Shown here piece after piece: positions 40,524-48,816 of a DNA stretch of 64,000 bases (positions within the stretch are counted from its first letter, which is position 1; each line of letters opens with the position of its first letter). Below the pieces are notes generated by a model, which did not search any database, was not told the origin of the DNA, and saw only the letters and a list, made by a program, of their open reading frames with translations. The position numbers and the translations under genes were made by a program. The DNA comes from Paraburkholderia tropica (lineage in GTDB: Bacteria > Pseudomonadota > Gammaproteobacteria > Burkholderiales > Burkholderiaceae), in assembly GCF_900109265.1 (NCBI RefSeq), contig NZ_FNZM01000016.1, positions 124,001 through 188,000 on the forward strand. The letters run 5' to 3'.

Positions 40524-43169
40524 ATGAAGCGCAATCTATCGGGCAATCTGCGGGCTTACGAAGCAAAACGACGCTTCAATGAAACGCCTGAACCCGCGCC
40601 GACACGCGGGCGTGCGCGTCGCAACGGCAGCGCGTCGTTCGTGATTCAGCGCCACGACGCGCGGCGGCTGCACTACGATTTCCGGCTCGAACTCGACGGC
40701 GCACTCAAGTCGTGGGCGGTGCCGAAAGGCCCGAGTCTCGATCCGTCGGTGAAGCGGCTCGCCGTACATGTCGAAGATCATCCGCTCGAATATGGCGCGT
40801 TCGAAGGCACGATTCCGGCGGGTCATTATGGCGCCGGCACCGTCGAGATCTGGGATCACGGCAGTTGGCAACCCGAAGGCGGCATGCGCGCCGCGCGCGA
40901 GGGATACGCGCATGGCCATCTGAAATTCACGCTCAATGGCGACAAGCTGCACGGCGGCTGGGCGCTGGTGCGTAGCCCGATGGGCGACAGCAAGCAGGAG
41001 CGCTGGCTCCTCATCAAGCAACGCGACGACGATGCGGTGAGCGAGGACGCTTTCAAGGTCACGGACGAGCGCGGCGAGAGAAACTGCCATGCGAACCAGC
41101 GTGAAAAGACTCCGGCAAAAACGAAAGCGCGCGATGCGGTGAAAATGAAAAACACGTTGGCCGATTCGGGCGCCGCGAAAAAACGGGCTTCGAAAGCCGC
41201 TGAAAAACCGTTGAATCAAACCGCGCTCAGCAAGCTGCCCGGCGCGGTTCGCGCGGCAATACCGCACACGTTCGCGCCTCAACTCGCCACGCCCGCCGAC
41301 ACATCGCCGAAAGGCGAGGATTGGCTCTACGAGCTGAAATTCGATGGTTATCGCGTGCTCGCCCGCGTCGACCGGCGTGAGAAAGGCGGGCGCGCTGTAC
41401 GCATTTTCACGCGTAGCGGTCTCGACTGGAGCGCGAAGTTTCCGCGTCAGATGGAAGCGCTTGCCGCGCTCGATATCGATTCCGCGTGGCTCGACGGCGA
41501 AGCCGTCGTCCTCGACGATCAAGGCGTACCGGATTTTCAGGCGCTGCAAAACGCCTTCGAAGAAGGGCATGAGGACGCCATCGTTTTCTGGCTGTTCGAT
41601 CTGCCCTGGCTCGACGGTTTCGATTTGCGCAAGGTGCCGCTAGAAACGCGCCGCGCGCAGCTTGCCGCCTTGCTCGAACGCGGCGATCAGGACGTGCTGC
41701 GTTTTTCCGCTGCATTCGACGGCGATCCCGACGACTTACTGCAAGCCGCGTGCGCCGCAAATCTCGAAGGGCTCGTCGCGAAGCGACGCGAAAGCGCCTA
41801 TACGTCCACGCGCAGCGCGTCGTGGCTCAAGCTGCGTTGTGCGCGTCGGCAGGAGTTCGTGATTGGCGGCTACACGGAACCGGCGGGCAGCCGCACGGGC
41901 TTCGGCGCCTTGATTATCGGCGTGTATGACGAGGCGGGCGCGTTGCACTATGCGGGTCGCGTCGGCACCGGTTTCGATACGGCCTTGCTGGAAAAACTCG
42001 CGCGCGAGTTGAAAACGCGGACGCGCAAGACCACGCCGTTTGCCGAGGTGCCCGCGGCCGAGCGGCGCACGCATGTGCATTGGGTGAAACCGGAACTCGT
42101 GGCCGAAGTGCGTTTCAAGACCTGGACGAGCGCGGGCGTGGTGCGTCAGGCGTCGTTCGTCGGTCTGCGTCGCGACAAGGCGGCGGCATCGATCGTTCGG
42201 GAGCCGCAGTCCCAGCCTGTGAAAGTGAAGGCGCGTGCATCGTCGCCTGCACACGCCATCGACAAGGAAGACAACGTGGAAGACGAAGTTTCAGGCGTGC
42301 GCATCACGCATCCCGAGCGCGTGATCGACGAACGCAGCCGCACGCGCAAGATCGACCTCGTGCGGTATTTCGCGTGGATCGCGCCGCATTTGCTGCCGGG
42401 TTTGCGCAATCGCCCGGTCGCGCTGGTGCGTGCGCCGAAGGGCGTCGACGGCGAACTGTTTTTCCAGAAGCACGCGAACAAGTTGCAGATTCCGCATGCG
42501 ACGCAGCATGCCGATCTCGACCCCGGACACGCGCCGCTGCTCACGCTCGACAGTCTCGAGGCGCTGATCGGCGCCGCGCAAATGGACACGATCGAGCTGC
42601 ATACGTGGAACGCGCTCGCGAGCCATATCGAAAAGCCCGACCGTCTGATTTTCGACCTCGATCCCGATCCGTCGCTCGACTGGGCGCGCATGCGCGAAGC
42701 GGCGCAACTCACGCGCGAATTGCTCGAGGCGCTCGGTCTGCGTGCGTGGTGCAAGACGAGCGGCGGCAAGGGGCTGCACGTTGTGGTGCCGATCACGCGC
42801 CACAGCAGCTGGGACGAAGCGAAGGACTTCGCGCAGGCCGTGGCGAGGCATATGGCCGCGACCTTACCCGATCGCTTCAGCGCGAAGATGGGGCCGCAGA
42901 ACCGCAAGGGCCGTATTTTCGTGGACTATCTGCGCAACGGGCGCGGGGCGACCGCAATCGAGGCTTACGCGCCGCGCGCGCGTCCCGGCTTGGGCGTCTC
43001 GACGCCGATCGCCTGGGACGAGCTGCCGCGCGTGACGAGCGGCGATCAGTGGAACGTTTCGAACCTGCGTGAGCGCCTCGACGCGCTGCGCACCGATCCG
43101 TGGCACGACTACGCCGATGCGAAGCAGCGCATCACGGCGGCCATGTGGACGTTGCTCAAGGGCGAATGA
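40524..43169 (+). CDS. ligD: Multifunctional DNA ligase D
   Basis: Processes and seals double-strand breaks with Ku. Its 881 residues hold, in order: a 3'-phosphoesterase domain (FVIQRHDARRLHYDFRLELDG; about 30-180), a basic linker, an ATP-dependent ligase (nucleotidyl Lys272 in YELKFDGYRVLA; OB domain with FVIGGYTEPAGSRTGFGAL) and a primase-polymerase domain (from about 590: ITHPERVIDERS, LIFDLDPDPSLDW with metal-binding Asp, KTSGGKGLHVVVP). The phosphoesterase-ligase-polymerase order is that of Pseudomonas-type LigD. The ATG at 40524 has AGGA eight bases before it; 40515 is an alternative. Confidence 0.96.
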   Translation: MKRNLSGNLRAYEAKRRFNETPEPAPTRGRARRNGSASFVIQRHDARRLHYDFRLELDGALKSWAVPKGPSLDPSVKRLAVHVEDHPLEYGAFEGTIPAGHYGAGTVEIWDHGSWQPEGGMRAAREGYAHGHLKFTLNGDKLHGGWALVRSPMGDSKQERWLLIKQRDDDAVSEDAFKVTDERGERNCHANQREKTPAKTKARDAVKMKNTLADSGAAKKRASKAAEKPLNQTALSKLPGAVRAAIPHTFAPQLATPADTSPKGEDWLYELKFDGYRVLARVDRREKGGRAVRIFTRSGLDWSAKFPRQMEALAALDIDSAWLDGEAVVLDDQGVPDFQALQNAFEEGHEDAIVFWLFDLPWLDGFDLRKVPLETRRAQLAALLERGDQDVLRFSAAFDGDPDDLLQAACAANLEGLVAKRRESAYTSTRSASWLKLRCARRQEFVIGGYTEPAGSRTGFGALIIGVYDEAGALHYAGRVGTGFDTALLEKLARELKTRTRKTTPFAEVPAAERRTHVHWVKPELVAEVRFKTWTSAGVVRQASFVGLRRDKAAASIVREPQSQPVKVKARASSPAHAIDKEDNVEDEVSGVRITHPERVIDERSRTRKIDLVRYFAWIAPHLLPGLRNRPVALVRAPKGVDGELFFQKHANKLQIPHATQHADLDPGHAPLLTLDSLEALIGAAQMDTIELHTWNALASHIEKPDRLIFDLDPDPSLDWARMREAAQLTRELLEALGLRAWCKTSGGKGLHVVVPITRHSSWDEAKDFAQAVARHMAATLPDRFSAKMGPQNRKGRIFVDYLRNGRGATAIEAYAPRARPGLGVSTPIAWDELPRVTSGDQWNVSNLRERLDALRTDPWHDYADAKQRITAAMWTLLKGE

Positions 43170-43200
43170 CGCCCTTGTCGGCGATGCATTTCATGTGCGC

Positions 43201-43668
43201 TCAATGCGCACACACGGCGGTGAGTGCGTTGTCCCACTCGGTGTCGGGATCGACGTCGAAGAACTTGCCTGCGCCGACCGTGGGCATCATGTCCACGCGA
43301 TCGATCAACTGGCCTTGCGCGTCGTAGCTCAGGCGCGTCATCAGCGACGCCTGGTGTTTCGTGCAATTGAAGGCCACCCGTTGCTTGAGCAACGAGGCAG
43401 GCGCAACGCCATGCGCAACGGCCGTGGGCCGGTCGTAGCGGATCTGCACCCACGCGCGGCGAATCGCGCCTTCGCGCACGATGGACGACGTATCCACCGA
43501 TTCAGTCCACGTATTGGGCACCGAGCCGACCGGGGTCCAGGTTGCGGCGTGGGCCACGGGCGCGGCCACGGCCAGCATCAGGCCGGTCAAGCAGGTCAGC
43601 AATGGTTGCGCGGAGCGGGGCAACAGGGCGCGCGTGGGACGACGTGAGGTGGACGCTTCGGTACTCAT
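43201..43668 (-). CDS. Surface-adhesin E-family exported protein
   Basis: A 155-residue exported protein with signal peptide (LLTCLTGLMLAVAAPVAHA) and a compact domain beginning ATWTPVGSVPNTWTESVDTSSI and containing RRAWVQIRYDRP and CTKHQASLMTRLSYDAQGQLI. This is the pattern of the small surface-adhesin-E-like family, named after a Haemophilus protein. Two Cys probably form a disulfide. Function here is unknown. It converges on ligD. Confidence 0.75.
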   Translation of the reverse strand: MSTEASTSRRPTRALLPRSAQPLLTCLTGLMLAVAAPVAHAATWTPVGSVPNTWTESVDTSSIVREGAIRRAWVQIRYDRPTAVAHGVAPASLLKQRVAFNCTKHQASLMTRLSYDAQGQLIDRVDMMPTVGAGKFFDVDPDTEWDNALTAVCAH

Positions 43669-43898
43669 AGGGTCTCTGCGGATAAGTCGGCTTGCCGGGC
43701 GGCGACGAGCGATCGCCATTGTAAGCGCCTGTGGCAGAGGCAAGCGGTTTCGCTTGCCGCGCGCGGAAATCCGCACGCCGGATCTGCTGCGTCGCACCAT
43801 CCCCACGCATCGCCGGCTTTCGCTAGAATCGATCTTCGTCACGGCATGATCGAAGCGAGCATGCTGCTCTCATGGTTCATCCTTTAACGGAGGCGAGC

Positions 43899-45026
43899 GT
43901 GCCTGGTTTACTTCCCAATGTCGACCGCGAAGGGCTTCTCGAGTACTCGGTGGTGTACACCGATCGCTCGCTCAATCACATGTCGCAGCGCTTTCAGGGC
44001 GTCATGCGCGATCTCTCCGCGAGCCTGAAAAAGGTCTATCACGCGAAGGCCGTCGCGATCGTCCCGGGTAGCGGAACGTTCGGCATGGAAGCCGTTGCGA
44101 GGCAGTTCGCCACGGACAAAAAATGTCTGGTGATCCGCAACGGCTGGTTCAGCTATCGCTGGACGCAGATCTTCGACATGGGGCGCATCCCGTCGGAGTC
44201 GGTGGTGTTGAAGGCGCGTCCGGTCGAGGCGGGCCACCAGGCCGCGTTTGCGCCGCCGCCCATCGACGAAGTGGTTGCCGCCATCAAGGAACACAAGCCC
44301 GATCTCGTTTTCGCGCCGCATGTGGAAACCGCGTCCGGCATGCTGTTGCCCGATGCGTATCTGCGCGCGGTGGCCGACGCCGTGCATGCCGAGGGCGGGA
44401 TGTTCGTGCTCGACTGCATCGCGTCGGGAACGGTGTGGGTCGATATGGAGGCGAGCGGCGTCGACATCCTGATCAGCGCGCCGCAAAAGGGCTGGAGCGC
44501 GCCGCCGTGCTGCGCATTGGTCATGTTGAGCCCGCTTGCGCGCGAACGTATCGACTCGACCACCAGCACGAGTTTCGCGTGCGATCTGCGCAAATGGCTG
44601 CAGATCATGGAAGCCTACGAGGGCGGCGCTTTTGCATATCACGCCACGATGCCCACGGACAGCCTCGCGATACTGCGCGACGTGATGAAGGAAACCGAGA
44701 GCTACGGCTTTGCGAAAGTGCAGGCCGAGCAACTCGAACTCGGCGCGCGCATTCGCGCATTGCTCGCGGAGCACGGTTTCCGGAGCGTGGCCGCCGAAGG
44801 TTTCGAAGCGCCGGGCGTGGTGGTTTGCTATACCGATGACGACGGCATACGCTCAGGCAAGAAGTTCGCCGACGCGGGTTTGCAGATCGCCGCCGGCGTG
44901 CCGCTGCAATGCGACGAACCGGCCGATTTCAAAACCTTCCGTATCGGTTTGTTCGGGCTCGACAAGCTGCACGACATCGAAGGCGCGGTCGCGCGTTTCG
45001 CGAAGGCGTTGAAGACGGTCGATTGA
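43899..45026 (+). CDS. Class V PLP aminotransferase (alanine-glyoxylate/serine-pyruvate family)
   Basis: A 375-residue fold-type I enzyme. PGSGTFGMEAVARQF near the N-terminus, VFAPHVETASGMLLPDAYL, LDCIASGTVWVDMEASGVDI and the PLP-Lys region ISAPQKGWSAPP (Lys197) are class V features. It most resembles alanine-glyoxylate and 2-aminoethylphosphonate-type transaminases; the amino donor cannot be told. The GTG at 43899 is chosen because GGAGG lies six bases before it. A strong terminator follows. Confidence 0.85.
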   Translation: MPGLLPNVDREGLLEYSVVYTDRSLNHMSQRFQGVMRDLSASLKKVYHAKAVAIVPGSGTFGMEAVARQFATDKKCLVIRNGWFSYRWTQIFDMGRIPSESVVLKARPVEAGHQAAFAPPPIDEVVAAIKEHKPDLVFAPHVETASGMLLPDAYLRAVADAVHAEGGMFVLDCIASGTVWVDMEASGVDILISAPQKGWSAPPCCALVMLSPLARERIDSTTSTSFACDLRKWLQIMEAYEGGAFAYHATMPTDSLAILRDVMKETESYGFAKVQAEQLELGARIRALLAEHGFRSVAAEGFEAPGVVVCYTDDDGIRSGKKFADAGLQIAAGVPLQCDEPADFKTFRIGLFGLDKLHDIEGAVARFAKALKTVD

Positions 45027-45049
45027 AGTCGTCTTCCGTGCGATGTTCG

Positions 45050-45078
45050 AGGGGCAGGCGTGCGCGCCTGCCCCTTTT
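45050..45078 (+). terminator. Intrinsic terminator after the class V aminotransferase
   Basis: Perfect stem GGGGCAGGCG-TGCG-CGCCTGCCCC followed by TTTT, 24 bp after the stop codon and before the convergent transketolase gene. Confidence 0.9.
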
Positions 45079-45081
45079 ACG

Positions 45082-47127
45082 TTACGACGACGCGAGCGAC
45101 TCGCGCGCCGCTTTCACGACCGCATCGGTCGTAATGCCGAACTTGGCGTACACGTCCTGAATCTTGCCGGACTCGCCGAAGCTGTGCATGCCGACGAAGC
45201 GCCCCTCGGGTCCGATATAGCGATCCCAGCCCAGCTCGACGGCGGCTTCCACCGCCACTCGCGCGGGCGATTCGCCCAGCACGGCGCGTCGATATTCGCG
45301 ATCCTGTTCTTCGAATAGCAGACGGCAAGGCATCGACACCACGGCGGTCGGCACGCCTTCGCTTTGCAGAATCTCGCGCGCCGCCACGGCCAGTTGCAGC
45401 TCCGACCCGGTGCCGATCAACGTGAGCTTGCGCGGTCCGCCTTCGGCTTCGTGCAGCACATATGCACCGCGCGCCGAGCGGTTCTCGCCGCTCGCATCCT
45501 TGCGCAGCAGCGGCACCGGCTGGCGCGACAGCGCGATCAGCGCGGCGCGGCGCGGAGTGTCCAGAATCAGCTCCCAGCATTCCGCCGTTTCGACCGGATC
45601 GGCGGGGCGGTACACGGCCAGTTGCGGGATCGCGCGCAGCGCCGCGAGGTGTTCGACTGGCTGATGCGTCGGGCCGTCTTCGCCGAGACCGATCGAATCG
45701 TGCGTCATCACGAAGACCGAGCGGATGCGCATCATCGCGCTCAGGCGGATCGCCGGGCGGCAATAGTCCGAGAAACACATGAACGTGCCGCCGTAGGGAA
45801 TCAGGCCGCCATGCAGCGCGATGCCGTTCATGGCCGCGGCCATGCCGTGCTCGCGCACGCCGTAGTGAACGTACGAGCCCGCATATTGCCCGGGCTTGAT
45901 CTCGACCTGATGCTTCGTTTTCGTGTTGTTCGACGGCGTGAGGTCGGCGGAACCGCCGAGCAGTTCGGGGATGGCGTCGAAGAGCTTGTCGAGCACGTCG
46001 CCGCTGGCCTTGCGCGTGGCGATCGCGTCGCCTTTTTCGACGAAGGCCTGGCGGGCCGCGGCGATGGCCGATTTCCAGTCCGGCGGCAAACGGTGTTCGT
46101 TGCGGCGCGTGAATTCGTCGCGCAACGCGGGCGGCGCCTGCTTGACGCGTTCATTCCACGCGAGCCGCGCCTCGCTTCCGCGCGCGCCGATTGCGCGCCA
46201 CTCGCGCAACAGATCGTCGGGGATCTCGAACGGCGGCGACGGCCAGTCGAGAATCTTGCGCGCGCCCGCGATTTCTTCTTCGCCGGGCGCGTCGCTATGC
46301 GCTTTCTGCGTGCCCGCCTTGGTCGGAAAGCCGAAGCCGATGATCGTCCGGCACGCGATCAGCGTCGGGCGGTCTTGCGTCGCGCGCGCGGTGGTGATGG
46401 CGTCGCGGATCGCGTCGGTGTCGTGGCCGTCGATCTCGAGCACCTGCCAGCCGGAGGCGTGGAAGCGCTCGATTTCGTTATCGGAAACCGCGAGACTCGT
46501 CGCGCCGTCGATCGAAATCGAGTTGTTGTCCCAGAAGGCGATCAGGCGTCCGAGCTTCAGATGGCCGGCGAGCGAGATCGCTTCCTGGCTCACGCCTTCC
46601 ATCAGGCAGCCGTCGCCGAGAAAGACGTAGGTGTGGTGATCGACGAGTTCGTCGCCGAAACTGGCGTTCAGGATGCGCTCGGCCAGCGCCATGCCGACCG
46701 AATTCGCGATGCCCTGGCCGAGCGGCCCGGTCGTGGTTTCGATCCCGGCGGCGTGCGAATACTCGGGATGCCCGGCGGTCTTGCTGCCGACCTGACGAAA
46801 ACGCTTCAATTCGTCGATCGTGATGTCCTTGTAGCCGGTCAGATAAAAGAGGCTGTAAAGCAGCATCGACGCGTGGCCGTTCGAGAGGATGAAGCGGTCG
46901 CGATCGAGCCAGTGCGGCTCGGCGGCGTCGAAGCGCAGGAAGTCGCGGAACAGCACGGTCGCGACATCGGCCAGACCCATCGGCGCGCCGGGGTGGCCGC
47001 TGTTCGCTTTCTGGACCGCATCCATCGACAGAAAGCGGATGCAGTTCGCCATCGCGCGCAGATGCGGGTCCCGGGGCGATGGAATGGCGTGCGCGGGCGC
47101 GCTGCCGCTGGCGGTCTGGTCGGTCAT
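45082..47127 (-). CDS. tkt: Transketolase
   Basis: Thiamine-diphosphate enzyme of the pentose phosphate pathway, 681 residues. Key blocks: ANSGHPGAPMGLADVA near the N-terminus, HWLDRDRFILSNGHASMLLYS, TTGPLGQG, the ThDP motif GDGCLMEGVSQEAIS continuing to FWDNNSISIDG, and in the pyrimidine-binding half GGSADLTPSN, THDSIGLGEDGPTHQPVEHL. Start ATG at 47127 after AGGACC. It stands alone, not in a cbb or gap operon, so it may be a second copy. Confidence 0.95.
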   Translation of the reverse strand: MTDQTASGSAPAHAIPSPRDPHLRAMANCIRFLSMDAVQKANSGHPGAPMGLADVATVLFRDFLRFDAAEPHWLDRDRFILSNGHASMLLYSLFYLTGYKDITIDELKRFRQVGSKTAGHPEYSHAAGIETTTGPLGQGIANSVGMALAERILNASFGDELVDHHTYVFLGDGCLMEGVSQEAISLAGHLKLGRLIAFWDNNSISIDGATSLAVSDNEIERFHASGWQVLEIDGHDTDAIRDAITTARATQDRPTLIACRTIIGFGFPTKAGTQKAHSDAPGEEEIAGARKILDWPSPPFEIPDDLLREWRAIGARGSEARLAWNERVKQAPPALRDEFTRRNEHRLPPDWKSAIAAARQAFVEKGDAIATRKASGDVLDKLFDAIPELLGGSADLTPSNNTKTKHQVEIKPGQYAGSYVHYGVREHGMAAAMNGIALHGGLIPYGGTFMCFSDYCRPAIRLSAMMRIRSVFVMTHDSIGLGEDGPTHQPVEHLAALRAIPQLAVYRPADPVETAECWELILDTPRRAALIALSRQPVPLLRKDASGENRSARGAYVLHEAEGGPRKLTLIGTGSELQLAVAAREILQSEGVPTAVVSMPCRLLFEEQDREYRRAVLGESPARVAVEAAVELGWDRYIGPEGRFVGMHSFGESGKIQDVYAKFGITTDAVVKAARESLASS

Positions 47128-47319
47128 GGGAGGTCCTCTTTCGGATGGCGGATTGGCGAATGACGAATAGGCGGTCGCGCAAGTTGCGTGCCGGTGCGGC
47201 GGGTGTCGAGGGTGCTGAGCGGGGTAACAAGCACTGACGATACGCCGCTTCAGCGAGCGGCGACGGGAACGTGTCATGCGGCGATGAGCTTACGTTTTGC
47301 CACAGGAGGGCAACGCATC

Positions 47320-47622
47320 ATGGAACCGGATACCCAGTCGGATACCCCGTCGGCGCCCCACGAGGAAGCGGGCGCGCATTCGACGCGCGCGACGAATGCG
47401 CGCGATCAGCAACCCGCGAAACCCGACAATCCCGAGAAGCCCGCGCGCGGCGCGCCGGGCAGCTTCGATCAGCCCGAACCGAATCCCGACGTGATGCCGC
47501 GCGAAGGCGGCCCGCACCCCGAGCAGACGGCCGAAGTGCCGCTGGGATCGGGCGACGAAGGGCTGCCGTCCGGCGCGCGCGGCCACAACAGCCCGCCGGT
47601 CAGAAGGAAGCCTGGCGCGTGA
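47320..47622 (+). CDS. Small disordered Pro/Glu-rich protein
   Basis: A 100-residue, hydrophilic, Pro/Gly/Glu-rich protein (SFDQPEPNPDVMPREGGPHPEQ) with almost no hydrophobic core, so intrinsically disordered. AGGAGG precedes the ATG at 47320. No family recognised. Confidence 0.6.
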   Translation: MEPDTQSDTPSAPHEEAGAHSTRATNARDQQPAKPDNPEKPARGAPGSFDQPEPNPDVMPREGGPHPEQTAEVPLGSGDEGLPSGARGHNSPPVRRKPGA

Positions 47623-47673
47623 GACGGCACGACAGCGGCGATACCGGCAACCCCGGAGGCTCGGTCCGCCGCC

Positions 47674-48570
47674 TCAGCTTTCCTGTAAGATCCACGCCTT
47701 CGCATCGGCTTCCGGCAGCAGGGCCACGAAGTTCTCGACGATCGAATCGGCACCCGTGTCGCGCCACGTAAGACCGACGTCCCAGCGGGCGTCGGCATCT
47801 TCGATCGGCAGGCACACGACCTTGTCGCCGGGCGAATGCAAGGCCGACTCGTGCATGATCGACACGCCGAGCCCCGCGCCGACCAGCGAAAGGATCGTCA
47901 GCGACTCGTTCGCGTGCTGCACGGAGTGCGGCTCGAAGCGGCGCGACGCGCAGAATCGGACGATGTGGTCGTGCAGGCCCGGCGCACGCGCGCGTTGCAG
48001 CATCAGAAACGGCAGCGTGCGCAGCGCCTCGACGTCGAAACCGGTGATGGTGTGCGCGAGCGTGCGCGGCACGACGAGCGCGAGCCGGTCGGAAAGAATG
48101 CGCCGGTGCGCGAGACCGGCCTGCACGGGCAGACGCACGAACCCCGCCTGAAGGCTGCCTTCGAGCAGCCGTTCCATCTGTTCCGCCGAAGACAGATCGT
48201 GCAGCGTGACGTCGACGTCGGGAAACCGCGCGCGAAAACGCGGCAGCACGCGCGACACGGTGTCCACCGTCGAGAAGCTGTAGCCGATCGCGAGGCGGCC
48301 GACTTCGCCGCGCGCGGCGCGCTTGCCCTGCGAGAACACGCGTTCGGCCTGCTCGACCAGCGGCCGCGCTTCGCCGAGAAAGTAGCGACCCAGTTCGGTG
48401 AGCGCCGTGCCGTGACGGTCGCGATGGAACAGCGGCGCACCGAGATCGTCTTCGAGCCGCTTGATCTGTTTGGTGAGCGCGGGCTGCGAGAGATTGAGCG
48501 TTTGCGAGGCGGTGCCGAAGTGCAGCGAGTTCGCGAGCGTGACGAAGGATTTGAGTAAATGGAAGTTCAT
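47674..48570 (-). CDS. LysR-family transcriptional regulator
   Basis: A 298-residue LTTR with the N-terminal helix-turn-helix (FVTLANSLHFGTASQTLNLSQPALTKQIKRLEDDLGAPLF) and effector-domain start LAIGYSFSTVDTVSRVL. It is divergent from the TonB-receptor cluster with 246 bp between start codons and an inverted repeat in that gap, so it probably controls the cluster. Confidence 0.93.
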   Translation of the reverse strand: MNFHLLKSFVTLANSLHFGTASQTLNLSQPALTKQIKRLEDDLGAPLFHRDRHGTALTELGRYFLGEARPLVEQAERVFSQGKRAARGEVGRLAIGYSFSTVDTVSRVLPRFRARFPDVDVTLHDLSSAEQMERLLEGSLQAGFVRLPVQAGLAHRRILSDRLALVVPRTLAHTITGFDVEALRTLPFLMLQRARAPGLHDHIVRFCASRRFEPHSVQHANESLTILSLVGAGLGVSIMHESALHSPGDKVVCLPIEDADARWDVGLTWRDTGADSIVENFVALLPEADAKAWILQES

Positions 48571-48691
48571 ATCCGCGAGTTATCACCGCCGGTTATCACC
48601 ACAACGACAACAAGTCATTGGACCGCGCGGCGCGGCTATGTTCGAATGCCGTTTCGCGCAGTATAGCGGGCACATTTGAGTCGGAGTGCCA

Positions 48692-48709
48692 TGCAATTCA
48701 TATATTGCA
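48692..48709. promoter_or_regulatory. Inverted repeat between lysR and the TonB-receptor cluster
   Basis: TGCAAT-TCATAT-ATTGCA, perfect 6-bp arms in an AT-rich stretch, about equally far from both divergent start codons. It contains the T-N11-A spacing of LysR boxes and does not match a Fur box. Confidence 0.6.
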
Positions 48710-48816
48710 AACGGTGATTTCGTTATTCCGCAAATCCCTATGCGAATGCGGCTTTATGCGTGTCAACGCAATCGCGCCGTCATTCGTTCAAGGGCGGAAC
48801 CATCAGCAGGAAATAC

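Noticed and set aside
48571..48816. TPP riboswitch or Fur box upstream of the TonB receptor
   Set aside because: Looked for the CTGAGA ... ACCTGA ... TPP-box elements and for GATAATGAT-type hexamers; neither is present.
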